Source: Fen-1308 sp035319185 (GTDB lineage: Bacteria; Nitrospirota; Thermodesulfovibrionia; Thermodesulfovibrionales; Dissulfurispiraceae). Taken from it: a DNA stretch of 64,000 nucleotides. Under the pieces are notes generated by a model, which saw nothing but the letters and a program-made list of their open reading frames with translations, did no database searches and was not told where the DNA came from. Below are positions 53,767-61,967 of the stretch, piece by piece (the first letter of the stretch is position 1; every line of letters starts with the position of its first letter). The translations under genes and the position numbers were made by a program. The stretch lies in the NCBI GenBank assembly GCA_035319185.1, contig DATHDF010000067.1, forward strand, positions 1 through 64,000, given 5' to 3'.

Positions 53767-53792
53767 CAAGGGACGGTGCAGGCCGTCCCTTG
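53767..53792 (-). terminator. Strong hairpin terminator after the exported His/Arg-rich protein gene
   Basis: A perfect 10-bp stem, CAAGGGACGG/CCGTCCCTTG, has a 6-nt loop and lies 28 bp past the stop at 53820. On the minus strand it is followed by TAAATTTT. The perfect stem could also work in reverse. Confidence 0.72.
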
Positions 53793-53819
53793 CCGAACTG
53801 TTAGTGTTTTGTCATTTGA

Positions 53820-54164
53820 CTAGCGGTAGTCACGATATCCGTCCCAGTGCCTGTCGGCCCTGTGCCTGCGCCAGTCGTCATGGCGGTCCCGGTATCTGTC
53901 ATGGTCCCACCGATGGTGATGGCGCCAATAAGGCTCTTCATATATAACGCGATGATATCCGGCCGGCACAGGTCGATAATACGTCTCGGTCTCGACAACG
54001 GCAGGCACAACTCGTTCATGATATACCGGTATCGGCGCCGGAACGATAATTCCCGGCAGCGGTGCGAAAACCCCAACATGAACATCGACCCCAGCCGAAC
54101 TCTGACTCGCAAAACCTGCAAGCATAACTGTTACGGCTCCGATTATCAATAATGCCTTTTTCAT
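53820..54164 (-). CDS. Small exported Arg/His/Tyr-rich protein
   Basis: This 114-residue protein has a signal peptide (MKKALLIIGAVTVMLAGFAS, cleavage near SSAGVD). The mature part has VDVHVGVFAPLPGIIVPAP, then Tyr-rich (VETETYYRPVPAGYH) and very basic WRHHHRWDHDRYRDRHDDW. This composition is typical of small periplasmic proteins of unknown role in Deltaproteobacteria-like genomes and might bind metal or nucleic acid. ATG at 54164 follows GAGGAGGAAGAG; the longer ORF upstream is not used. Confidence 0.75.
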   Translation of the reverse strand: MKKALLIIGAVTVMLAGFASQSSAGVDVHVGVFAPLPGIIVPAPIPVYHERVVPAVVETETYYRPVPAGYHRVIYEEPYWRHHHRWDHDRYRDRHDDWRRHRADRHWDGYRDYR

Positions 54165-54264
54165 CTCTTCCTCCTCTGAATCCGTTTTTATTTCTCTCTC
54201 TTCTTGATTCGAGGATACCAGATGATTGTGTGCACGGTGCGAAGGAATTATGAAGAATTGTGAC

Positions 54265-55926
54265 CTATGGATGGGGCTGAGGGACTGCGCCATTGTAGAA
54301 CACCTCGCATTTGCCGCCTTCAAGCAGTCGCTTCGCCTTCGAATAAAGACCGATGATCGGCCCTGCCAGGGATTCGATCGTGCTGACCGTCCCGATCTCA
54401 GGGCTGCCAAAAGGGCCGCTGATCGGCTGCTTGAATTTGGCACAGCCCCTGCTGTCCAGAATTGCAATTGTGACTTTTTCATAATGTTCGCTAACAAGGT
54501 TCAGCCTGCCTTTAAGCGCCACGCGGTGATGGGGAGTGGATAAGGCACAGTCGACAGCTTCGGCTCTGCCGTCTTTTATCTTCCAGCTGGACACAAGTTT
54601 TGTTATGACTCCGTGGCCACCTCTGGTCTGAAGGTAAAGGTCGCCGTAACGGTATCCCTTTAGCGCAGCGGTGCTGAGAGGCCCCGCAACAAAAAAGGCC
54701 CCGAGATCTACAAGATTGAACTCCTGGCTTGTCTCATACTTCGTGAGGACTTTATCCAAGTCCATGGAATGGACGGTCAGATGTTCTCCTGCAATGGAGA
54801 AAGTGCCCCCAATGCCGGAAAGCAGCGGACTCCTGCCTCTTTCCCTGATCAGCAATGACGTGGTGAAATCAGCCCTTCCACCGATTGTCTTTCTGCCGCC
54901 GAATGCTCCTGCAAATTCTTCGAAGTCCAGCGTCGATATCTTCAGGTTGATCTTATATTTTGCGTCAACGCCCGACATGTCCGCTTCTGCGCTGCCGTCG
55001 CCCTTCCCTCCGAACACTTGCAGAGTCAGTGGTTCTAATATGTACAGTCCGTCATGGACCTTAAGCCCTGACCGGACATCTTCAAATTTGAGGTTCCCTC
55101 TTTGCAGTCTATCGCATCTAATGTCTCCACCGAACGAGATCGCCTTTAGCGCACCGCCCGGCGTATCAGCTATGGTAAGGTTCCTGGCGGATACGGTGAC
55201 ACCGGTTAGCTCGGTTACATTTGATGTTGAAGATGCGTTATAAATGAATGATGATGCCGTTAACGGTTCCAAATTGAACACACCGGCGGCAACCGACACG
55301 GGTGCCTTGATATCAACGGCCTTGAAATCCTTATGGAGGGCCTCTCTGCAGGAGAGGGTCCCTGTCAGAGAAAGATTCTTGATAAGCGCTCCGGCAGTAT
55401 CCGATATTTTGAGGCCCCTGGCGGAAAGTTCCAATCCCTTTAATGTCAGCTGCTCTCCGCCATGCTGATCGAGATATGTGAAGCTGCCTTTGGTCAATAT
55501 GAGATCATTTAAGTCGAAGGGCGGCCCCGGGCCTCTTGATGCCGAGGGTCGAAGGTTTTCATAATTATAGTTGCCTTGCACGTCCCTGATGATCCTGATT
55601 GATGGACTTTCAAGGCGTCCGCCCGAAAATTTCAGCTCCCTTCTGAGCAGACTTTTCAAATCCGAACTTAGCGTCAGTTTGCTGATCGAAAGGAATTCGC
55701 CTCCACGTCCTGATACATGCACATCACCGGCTGATATGCCAAGGGGAACGAAAGCCAGGCCGACCCTCCCCCTGATCTTGAAATCAAGGCCCACGGCGTC
55801 GGAGACAGCACTCTCTATGGCAGATTTATAGGAATTTACATCGACAAGAAGAACCGCTGCAACCGCTGCTGCAATGAATGCGGCGCTAAGGACAGCAATT
55901 ATTATGGGAGCTTTTTTTGACCGCAT
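54265..55926 (-). CDS. AsmA family protein
   Basis: This 553-residue protein has an N-terminal anchor helix (APIIIAVLSAAFIAAAVAAVLLV) followed by DVNSYKSAIESAVSDAVGLDFKIRG, the AsmA start. It has repeated beta modules (GRLESPSIRIIRDVQGNYNYENL, GLELSARGLKIS..) and the C-terminal AsmA_2 part (GGKGDGSAEADMSG, RGRSPLLSGIGGTFSIAGEHLTVHSMDLD, TKLVSSWKIKDGRAEAVDCALSTPHHRVALKG). AsmA proteins bridge the periplasm and move lipids to the outer membrane. It starts 18 bp after mlaA and so extends the lipid-transport operon. Confidence 0.87.
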   Translation of the reverse strand: MRSKKAPIIIAVLSAAFIAAAVAAVLLVDVNSYKSAIESAVSDAVGLDFKIRGRVGLAFVPLGISAGDVHVSGRGGEFLSISKLTLSSDLKSLLRRELKFSGGRLESPSIRIIRDVQGNYNYENLRPSASRGPGPPFDLNDLILTKGSFTYLDQHGGEQLTLKGLELSARGLKISDTAGALIKNLSLTGTLSCREALHKDFKAVDIKAPVSVAAGVFNLEPLTASSFIYNASSTSNVTELTGVTVSARNLTIADTPGGALKAISFGGDIRCDRLQRGNLKFEDVRSGLKVHDGLYILEPLTLQVFGGKGDGSAEADMSGVDAKYKINLKISTLDFEEFAGAFGGRKTIGGRADFTTSLLIRERGRSPLLSGIGGTFSIAGEHLTVHSMDLDKVLTKYETSQEFNLVDLGAFFVAGPLSTAALKGYRYGDLYLQTRGGHGVITKLVSSWKIKDGRAEAVDCALSTPHHRVALKGRLNLVSEHYEKVTIAILDSRGCAKFKQPISGPFGSPEIGTVSTIESLAGPIIGLYSKAKRLLEGGKCEVFYNGAVPQPHP

Positions 55927-55943
55927 TCACTGCCGCTGTCGGG

Positions 55944-56828
55944 CTACCTGTTGGACTCCTCTACTGCTTTCTGCCTGCTCTGAACAAAGGCATCGCGCAT
56001 CGATACGTACGGATCTATGGCTGCCTCTTTGAAAGATTCATAGTCGCCAATCCTGAAAGAGGTTGAATTCACCCTTTCATGCGCAATGATGCCAAGCTTC
56101 TGACCGAAGGTAAGATTGGAGCTCTTTACGTAGGTAAGCGGGTGCATCAGCCGGTCGCCGACGAGCCCTATGCCGTCGCGTATCGATGACGGCCCGAAAA
56201 CGGGCAATACCAGATATATGCCATGGCCAATTCCATAGTGGCCGAGGGTCTGACCGAAATCCGCATCCTGTTTCTTGATTCCCAATGCCTTATCCGCCAT
56301 GTCGCCCATGCCACCTATTCCTGCGAACGAATTGAAGGCAAACCTTACGAACTCGTTTCCCGCAGCCTTGAGCCTCAGCTGCAGGAGGTTATTAACGATT
56401 CTCGCGGGTGACCACAGGTTATCGTAGACATTGGCAAACGCAAACCTGAATTCTTCAGGCACGACATGAGAGTATGCCTGCGTTACGGGTTTGATACCCC
56501 AGAAATAGAGCTTGTCGTTGAACTGGAATACAACCTTGTTCAATGGGGCAAGAGGGTCCGCAATATGCCCCGCCCGACCTTCTTCAGCATCCCTTTCATC
56601 TTCGGCTTGCGCCGTTTCCGGCGCCTGCTCTTCAGCCGAATCCTTATCAGCCAGCGCAATCATTACTTCTTCCAACCTGGCTTGAGCCTCGGAAAACTCC
56701 GCTGCATCAGGACCTTGCAGCCGCTCTGCGGTTTGAAGGGCAGAGGCCGCGTCAAAGGCATGCGCCGCAGGAATCGCAAGACAGAGCATAACAGGCAGTA
56801 TGAATATAGCAACCGGCGATAGTTTCAT
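55944..56828 (-). CDS. mlaA: MlaA (VacJ) outer-membrane lipid transport protein
   Basis: In this 294-residue protein a classical signal peptide (VAIFILPVMLCLAIPAAHAF) is followed by a ~70-residue charged, Ala/Glu-rich helix not present in E. coli MlaA (LQTAERLQGPDAAEFSEAQARLEE..). Then comes the MlaA core: DPLAPLNKVVFQFNDKLYFWGIKPVTQAYSHVVPEEFR, NVYDNLWSPARIVNNLLQLRLKAAGNE, FGQTLGHYGIGHGIYLVLPVFGPSSIRDGIG. No lipobox is visible, unlike the E. coli lipoprotein. MlaA removes phospholipids from the outer leaflet. ATG 56828 follows AAGGGAGAATTT. Confidence 0.93.
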   Translation of the reverse strand: MKLSPVAIFILPVMLCLAIPAAHAFDAASALQTAERLQGPDAAEFSEAQARLEEVMIALADKDSAEEQAPETAQAEDERDAEEGRAGHIADPLAPLNKVVFQFNDKLYFWGIKPVTQAYSHVVPEEFRFAFANVYDNLWSPARIVNNLLQLRLKAAGNEFVRFAFNSFAGIGGMGDMADKALGIKKQDADFGQTLGHYGIGHGIYLVLPVFGPSSIRDGIGLVGDRLMHPLTYVKSSNLTFGQKLGIIAHERVNSTSFRIGDYESFKEAAIDPYVSMRDAFVQSRQKAVEESNR

Positions 56829-56860
56829 AAATTCTCCCTTAGCAATCTTTTCCACGCGGC

Positions 56861-57454
56861 TTAAGCCTTGCCGACTTTTTTCCTCAGCGTTTCCAGCAGA
56901 GACTCGGGCGGCTTGTTAGACAATGCCTCTCTGAACTGGGTGCGATAGTTGTTGACCAGGCTCACGCCTTCGATCACTACATCGTAGACAAGCCATTTCC
57001 CGTTTTCATTTATCGCCCGGTAGTTGATGGGAATCTCCTGCGTCTTTCTCAACACGATGCTCTGGACTTCAACAGTATTTTCGGTAAGCCTGGCTTCTTT
57101 GGTAAAGCTGATCTTTTCATCAGTATATGAGGTGATCTTCTCGGCATAGGTATCGGAGAGCAGGTCCTTGAAGAGCGAAATAAATTCGGCCTGCTGCTGC
57201 AGATTGAACTTGCGCCAGTTCAGGGCAAGGGTCCTCTTGGACATCTCGGTAAAGTCGAACATCCCGTCCGCGATCGCGCGGACCTTTTTCGTCTTTACCT
57301 TTTTGCCTGCTTCGGACTTAAGCGAAGGGTCGCGAAGCACCTCCAAAACCTTGTCGACCTGGCCCTTAACAGCTTCCATAGGGGATTCCGCATAAGCTTC
57401 CGATAAAAAAATTACGCACAGGGTTATTGCAATGATTGACATGAATCTCTTCAT
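56861..57454 (-). CDS. mlaC: MlaC periplasmic phospholipid-binding protein
   Basis: This 197-residue protein has a signal peptide (FMSIIAITLCVIFLSEAYA, cleavage before ESPM). The body matches MlaC/Ttg2D: VKGQVDKVLEVLRDPSL, IADGMFDFTEMSKRTLALNWRKFNLQQQAEFISLFKDLLSDTY and INYRAINENGKWLVYDVVIEGVSLVNNYRTQFREAL. It shuttles phospholipid between MlaA and the MlaFED complex. ATG follows GGAGGATGAG. Confidence 0.94.
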   Translation of the reverse strand: MKRFMSIIAITLCVIFLSEAYAESPMEAVKGQVDKVLEVLRDPSLKSEAGKKVKTKKVRAIADGMFDFTEMSKRTLALNWRKFNLQQQAEFISLFKDLLSDTYAEKITSYTDEKISFTKEARLTENTVEVQSIVLRKTQEIPINYRAINENGKWLVYDVVIEGVSLVNNYRTQFREALSNKPPESLLETLRKKVGKA

Positions 57455-57484
57455 CTCATCCTCCGGCCTGTATATATTCGACTT

Positions 57485-57949
57485 TTATTTGTTCGTTTTC
57501 TTGTTAATGTCTCCGAACGCATATTTTCCTATCATTTCCTCCAGATCAATCGGGGCCGTAGTCTCCGAGATCCTTCCGCCGGGCTTTAAAATATTTCCAG
57601 CCCCTCCGGGATCTATCTTAATGTATTTATCGCCGATAAGACCTGAAGTCTTGATAGAGGCGCTTGCGTCGTCGTAGACCTTTAAGCCCTTCCTGATCTT
57701 TAATTCTACCACGGCCATCTGTTTTTGTTGATCGATGGCCAACTTTTCAACCCGCCCCACTTCAATCCCGTCGATCTCGACCGAATTGCCCGTCTTAAGC
57801 CCCGAGACCGAGGTGAAATCCGCGAACAAAGAATAGTAGTTATCGCCAAAGAAAGAGACCCTTCCGAGCTTGAGTGTCATATATACAACACATACGATAC
57901 CTGCCAAAACGAATATTCCGACGATTGTCTCCATCCGGTATCTCTTCAT
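57485..57949 (-). CDS. mlaD: MlaD, MCE-domain protein
   Basis: This 154-residue protein has one N-terminal membrane helix (IVGIFVLAGIVCVVYMTLKL) and an MCE domain (YYSLFADFTSVSGLKTGNSVEIDGIEVGRVEKLAID, IKTSGLIGDKYIKIDPGGAGNILKPGGRI). It forms the hexameric periplasmic ring on MlaFE. ATG overlaps the mlaF stop (ATGA). It is near the usual length. Confidence 0.94.
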   Translation of the reverse strand: MKRYRMETIVGIFVLAGIVCVVYMTLKLGRVSFFGDNYYSLFADFTSVSGLKTGNSVEIDGIEVGRVEKLAIDQQKQMAVVELKIRKGLKVYDDASASIKTSGLIGDKYIKIDPGGAGNILKPGGRISETTAPIDLEEMIGKYAFGDINKKTNK

Positions 57950-59196
57950 CGGGAATCAACCTCCCTGCCGCATTTGTATCTGGCGAGTATCGCCTGATTC
58001 ATTTCCGCCCTGCTTATGAGTAGTTCCACGTCGTCCTCCGTACTGCCCTGGGACATGCCGGCGCTGACGGATATCTCGAAGCATGCGTCGACCCCTATCC
58101 TCGCGCCCGCTGAAGCCTGGATTGCAGGCAGCGCCTCATCCTCGAGGCTTCGGCCCATGTCGTGGAGTAATTGCCCTGCCTCTTCCGCGCCGATATGCGG
58201 CAGGACAGTCAATATCTTTTCACGGCTGTGGCGGGCAGAGAACCCGCCCAACGGACTGAAGTATCTGTCGACATATTCCCCAAGTGCCTTTATGACCTCG
58301 ATAGCAGCCTGATGCCCAAGCGCTTCAGACAAAAAATCCATATGGACTCCGAACAGGATTGCCGTCAACCCATTGTCCGTCTTGCTCCTTCCAAGGGAAG
58401 CGGCATACCTCGTCCTGAAAACTTCTTTTGAAAGCAGGCCCGTAAGCTCGTCCCTGAGCCCCTCGATGCTCTGCAGAAACTCGTCGATCATGGGATGGCT
58501 CAGGCGCGAAAGATCATCATAATTACCGCTGAACGCAATCTTGCCTTCCCACAACAGAAGAATCCGATCAGAGATGAAAAAGACATCAGGGATATCGTGG
58601 CTGATCAGTATCGCTGTGAAGCCGAATTGCTTCCGGTAATGTGCGACCATGCTCAGTATGATATTCTTCCTTATAGGGTCCTGGCCGGTTGTCGGTTCGT
58701 CGAAGAGAACTATCGCAGGGTCGATCACCAGCGCGCGGGCAAGGGCCACGCGCTTCTGCATACCACCTGAAAGCTCCGATGGATACTTGTGTACAGCGTC
58801 GGCCAGCTCCATCTGCTCGCACCTGGACATTACCCTTCGTTCGATCTCCTTTTTGGCAAGGCCGGTTGTCTGTTTCAACGGCAGGGCTATATTGTCGAAG
58901 ACAGTCATTGAATCGAAAAGGGCGTTATTCTGAAACATATAGCTAATCTTGCTGCGGTACCCGTCCCATTCGCCTCTTTTCATTTCGCGAACCGGCTTTC
59001 CCCTGAATAAGATCTCGCCCGCATCAGGAGAGAGCAGGCCGATGATGTGCTTCAACAGCACGCTCTTGCCGCTTCCGCTCTTGCCTATTATGGTAGTAAT
59101 CTGGTTTTCGTAGATGGAGAGGTTAGTCCTGTCGAGGACGATTTTGTCGTCGAATCTCTTTGTGACATCCCTGAACTCTATGAGCGGAGTTTCCAT
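57946..59196 (-). CDS. mlaF: MlaF ABC ATPase fused to a degenerate GGDEF domain
   Basis: In this 416-residue protein residues 1-245 are a normal MlaF: Walker A IGKSGSGKSV (38-45), signature LSGGMQKR (142-149), Walker B IVLFDEPTTGQDP (161-173), His200. E. coli MlaF ends near residue 269, but here ~170 further residues follow: DELTGLLSKEVF (249-260) resembles the opening D-LTGL-NR--F of GGDEF domains, GGFSARHS (317-324) stands where GGDEF should be, and SVSAGMSQ (377-384) matches the next strand. The active-site residues are lost, so it cannot be a cyclase. ATG 59196 is used, after TAGGAGCCATT. Confidence 0.88.
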   Translation of the reverse strand: METPLIEFRDVTKRFDDKIVLDRTNLSIYENQITTIIGKSGSGKSVLLKHIIGLLSPDAGEILFRGKPVREMKRGEWDGYRSKISYMFQNNALFDSMTVFDNIALPLKQTTGLAKKEIERRVMSRCEQMELADAVHKYPSELSGGMQKRVALARALVIDPAIVLFDEPTTGQDPIRKNIILSMVAHYRKQFGFTAILISHDIPDVFFISDRILLLWEGKIAFSGNYDDLSRLSHPMIDEFLQSIEGLRDELTGLLSKEVFRTRYAASLGRSKTDNGLTAILFGVHMDFLSEALGHQAAIEVIKALGEYVDRYFSPLGGFSARHSREKILTVLPHIGAEEAGQLLHDMGRSLEDEALPAIQASAGARIGVDACFEISVSAGMSQGSTEDDVELLISRAEMNQAILARYKCGREVDSR

Positions 59197-59204
59197 AATG
59201 GCTC

Positions 59205-60017
59205 CTACATGAGAAACGACGTGACCACGTAGTCGGCAACAAGTATCAGGACACACGAAACCACGACTGCCGACGTTGTAGAAATACTGACGCTTTTTGC
59301 TCCGTACGCTTCGGTACGCAGATGGGTAAAATAACCCATGTAGCAGCAGGTAACCGAGACGATTATTGCAAAGACAACCGATTTGATGAAGCCGCCGCGC
59401 ACGTCAGACCATTCCACATACGAATGTATGCGGGAAAAATACGCGCCCTCGTTCACTCCGAGCAGGACAACACCCGTAAGATATCCGCCTATGATACCTA
59501 CTAGGTCGAAAAACGTAGTTAGAAGCGGGAAGCTGACAAGGGCAGCAGCAATGCGGGGACTGATCAGAAACCCGAGAGGATCGATACGCATGGTGTACAA
59601 TGCATCGATCTGCTCCGAAATGCGAAGAATGCCTATTTCAGCGGTCATGGCGGAACCAGCGCGCGCGGTAATCATGATTGCGGTAAGCACGGGCCCAAGC
59701 TCTCGTATCAGGGTCAGGGCTACTACAGAACCGAGCACACCCTCAGAGCCGAATTTTATCAGGGTATAAAAAAGCTGCAGACCTAGAACCATTCCGGCAA
59801 AAAGGGCTACAAGCATAACTATGTTCGATGACCTTGCGCCGATATGGTAAACCTGCTGGATAATTTCGTTCAGCTGCCTGCGCCGGAAGATTCTCACGAA
59901 AGATAGCACGAAGAATATAGCAGCGGCTCCGAGGTCGTCCACAAGCTTCATAGTACCAGCGCCAAGCGAATCGATGACAATCCTTAAGGGGAAGGCCCTC
60001 GTAGAATGCAATGCCAT
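59205..60017 (-). CDS. mlaE: MlaE permease
   Basis: This 270-residue inner-membrane protein of the MlaE/Ttg2B family has about five hydrophobic segments and the signature MVLGLQLFYTLIKFGSEGVLGSVVALTLIRELGPVLTAIMITARAGSAMTAEIGILRISEQIDAL-type core. With MlaF and MlaD it forms the inner-membrane phospholipid transporter. It is the first gene of mlaE-F-D-C-A-asmA; mlaF starts 8 bp after it. Confidence 0.95.
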   Translation of the reverse strand: MALHSTRAFPLRIVIDSLGAGTMKLVDDLGAAAIFFVLSFVRIFRRRQLNEIIQQVYHIGARSSNIVMLVALFAGMVLGLQLFYTLIKFGSEGVLGSVVALTLIRELGPVLTAIMITARAGSAMTAEIGILRISEQIDALYTMRIDPLGFLISPRIAAALVSFPLLTTFFDLVGIIGGYLTGVVLLGVNEGAYFSRIHSYVEWSDVRGGFIKSVVFAIIVSVTCCYMGYFTHLRTEAYGAKSVSISTTSAVVVSCVLILVADYVVTSFLM

Positions 60018-60082
60018 TTTAGTATTTTATCTCTTTTTCGGAGCGCTCACAATGCCCTGATGATCCCCAAACAAGCTTTCCG

Positions 60083-61372
60083 TTATTTCGTTCCCCGGAT
60101 CACGAATACAGGATTCAGGGCCGAAAAGAAGTGGCCGTCTCCAATCGGCTTCATCCTCGATACCGATATCTGTGCGGCTTCGACCGCATAGCCATTGCTT
60201 TTCAGCGCTTCAGAGGCGAGCGAGAATGTTTCAAGGGTGGCAGCATTTATGACTATTACCCCGGCTCGCATATGTTTAGCACAATCTGCGATTATTGCAG
60301 CTATCCTGCCGCCGCTGCCTCCGATGAAAACCCTGTCCGGGGCAGGCAACTGCGAAAGGGCCTCCGGCGCAGAGCCCCTTATGACTTCAATATTTACAGG
60401 ACCATATCGATCAAGATTGAGGAGCAGATTGGCAACCTGGCTGTCGTCCTTCTCCACTGAGAACACTTTCAGGCCGGGGCAGAGGCGCGCAGCCTCAATC
60501 GATACCGATCCCGAACCCGCGCCGATATCCCATAACACTCCATCCAGCGGCAGTCTTAGTCTGTGAAGAGCGGCTGCCCTTACCTCGTCCTTGGTTATCA
60601 GCCCGCGCGAATGTGAGAGCTCGTCTTCAGTAAGTCCGAAGATTACCTTACCTCTCAAACACGCGTGTACAGAGTTGCCGTCAGCCAGGGACCTGTTGGT
60701 AACGATGACAACGTTCGGATCGTAAAATTCACGTTGCGCAATATCTGCCGCGGTCCCTTCAATGACCCTTTCGTCAGGGTATCCGATTTTCTCGCATACA
60801 TAAACCCTGATGTGCGGAAGCAGTTCGGAACCGCATGCCGAAACCAGCGATCGGGCGATGAGCGATGGATTGTTGACACTGTCGGTAAGTATGCCAATCC
60901 TCTGATACTGCAAAACGAGCGTCGGCAAATCGCCAAGTCCGTATTCAAGCTTTCTCCTGCGCCCTGCGTCGGGACCGCCGTGCAGACTCATCAGCAAGGC
61001 GTCGTCCCATGGCTCCCTGATTCGTGCAAATGCGAGTTGCATACTCGACATGTCGGGCAGGATCTCGCATGCATCTTTTCCGAAATCCTGCAGGACCCTC
61101 CGGCCGATCCCGAAAAACATCGGATCGCCGGATGCAAGCAACACGACAGTCGAAGCGTTGCCATCTTCCAGCGCGACCCTGATACGATCCATCGTCTCGG
61201 ATATATTATTGATGACCTTGATTCTGTCCCTGACCGACTCAAACTCCTCATAGCGCGAAAAGACGGCCTGCAGTCTGCCTGAAGCAAGTATGGTGTGGGA
61301 TGCGAGAACAATGCTTCGTGATCTGAGATCAAGAGGTTTATATCCGATGCCTATGACAAATATCCGCGCCAT
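60083..61372 (-). CDS. cbiET: CbiET: precorrin-6Y C5,15-methyltransferase/decarboxylase
   Basis: In this 429-residue protein the CbiE part (residues 1-~210; VIGIGYKPLDLRSRSIVLASHTILASGRL, VVLLASGDPMFFGIGRRVL, EILPDMSSMQLAFARIREPWDDALLMSLHGGPD) methylates C5. The CbiT part (~235-429; LTEDELSHSRGLITKDEVRAAALHRLRLPLDGVLWDIGAGSGSVSIEAARLCP, RVFIGGSGGRIAAII) methylates C15 and decarboxylates. The fused form equals CobL. ATG follows GGAGTGATAAAGT. It lies just upstream of mlaE, separating the two cobalamin groups. Confidence 0.95.
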   Translation of the reverse strand: MARIFVIGIGYKPLDLRSRSIVLASHTILASGRLQAVFSRYEEFESVRDRIKVINNISETMDRIRVALEDGNASTVVLLASGDPMFFGIGRRVLQDFGKDACEILPDMSSMQLAFARIREPWDDALLMSLHGGPDAGRRRKLEYGLGDLPTLVLQYQRIGILTDSVNNPSLIARSLVSACGSELLPHIRVYVCEKIGYPDERVIEGTAADIAQREFYDPNVVIVTNRSLADGNSVHACLRGKVIFGLTEDELSHSRGLITKDEVRAAALHRLRLPLDGVLWDIGAGSGSVSIEAARLCPGLKVFSVEKDDSQVANLLLNLDRYGPVNIEVIRGSAPEALSQLPAPDRVFIGGSGGRIAAIIADCAKHMRAGVIVINAATLETFSLASEALKSNGYAVEAAQISVSRMKPIGDGHFFSALNPVFVIRGTK

Positions 61373-61566
61373 ACTTTATCACTCCGCCCATCCTGTTGAA
61401 GTTGCTTCTATTGTAAGCCCTGGGTGATAAATTGTGAAGCGCAAAATTATCCTGCACTGAAGCCGCATAGAGATGAGGGAGCGCGAAGCGTTGATAATAA
61501 ACGATTTGCCGCGATAGCGATACGCCAACAAATTTGTAAACGTTTGATGTTGCAGACAAAAATTGA

Positions 61567-61596
61567 TTGACAATAGGGGAAGAGTTCGGCGATAAT
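61567..61596 (+). promoter_or_regulatory. Promoter of the histone-like gene
   Basis: TTGACA, 18 bp, GATAAT; predicted start of transcription near 61603, giving a ~55-nt leader. It diverges from cbiET across 61373-61657, a region without other features. Confidence 0.65.
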
Positions 61597-61609
61597 TTCC
61601 GTTAAGCAG

Positions 61610-61628
61610 ATGTTGTTGAATACAACAT
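61610..61628 (+). promoter_or_regulatory. Perfect 7-5-7 inverted repeat in the histone-like gene leader
   Basis: ATGTTGT-TGAAT-ACAACAT lies just downstream of the predicted transcription start and could be an operator or an RNA hairpin. Confidence 0.4.
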
Positions 61629-61657
61629 AATTAATCAATGCTCAGGGAGGTTGCATA

Positions 61658-61930
61658 ATGGCAGTAGCAAAGAAGGCTGTGAAGAAAGCTGTGAAGACCG
61701 TTAAGGCTGCCGAGAAAAAGGTTGTCAAGAAGGCAAAGTCCGTTGCAAAGGCTGCTGAAAAGGCCGTTGCGAAAAAGACAACTTCAACCGTGAAAAAGGC
61801 CGCCAAGAAGGTCGTGAAGGCCGCCAAAACCGCAGAGAAGAAGGTTGCGAAGACCGTAAAGGCTGTAGAAAAGAAAACCGTAAAGAAGGTTGCTGCCGCC
61901 GCCAAGGCAGTGAAGAAAAAAATCAAATAA
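61658..61930 (+). CDS. Histone H1-like Lys/Ala-rich DNA-binding protein
   Basis: This 90-residue protein is built almost only of Lys, Ala, Val, Thr and Glu in KKAVKTVKAAEKK-type repeats, as in chlamydial Hc1/Hc2, Bordetella BpH1 and the C-terminal tail of eukaryotic H1. It would bind DNA without sequence preference and compact it. ATG follows GGGAGGTTGCATA. It is monocistronic and transcribed against the cobalamin genes on both sides. Since periodic Lys/Ala sequence arises easily, homology cannot be judged, but expression signals are strong. Confidence 0.85.
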   Translation: MAVAKKAVKKAVKTVKAAEKKVVKKAKSVAKAAEKAVAKKTTSTVKKAAKKVVKAAKTAEKKVAKTVKAVEKKTVKKVAAAAKAVKKKIK

Positions 61931-61967
61931 ATTGCAGTCCGGTTACCCCGGCGGAGGATTGCTGCAA

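Noticed and set aside
53640..53819. Cobalamin riboswitch upstream of cbiL
   Set aside because: No B12-box-like sequence or suitable fold was visible; only the terminator hairpin of the upstream gene is there.
54165..54497. Longer N-terminus for the Arg/His-rich exported protein
   Set aside because: It overlaps the end of the AsmA gene region and would destroy the signal peptide; ATG 54164 has GAGGAGG.
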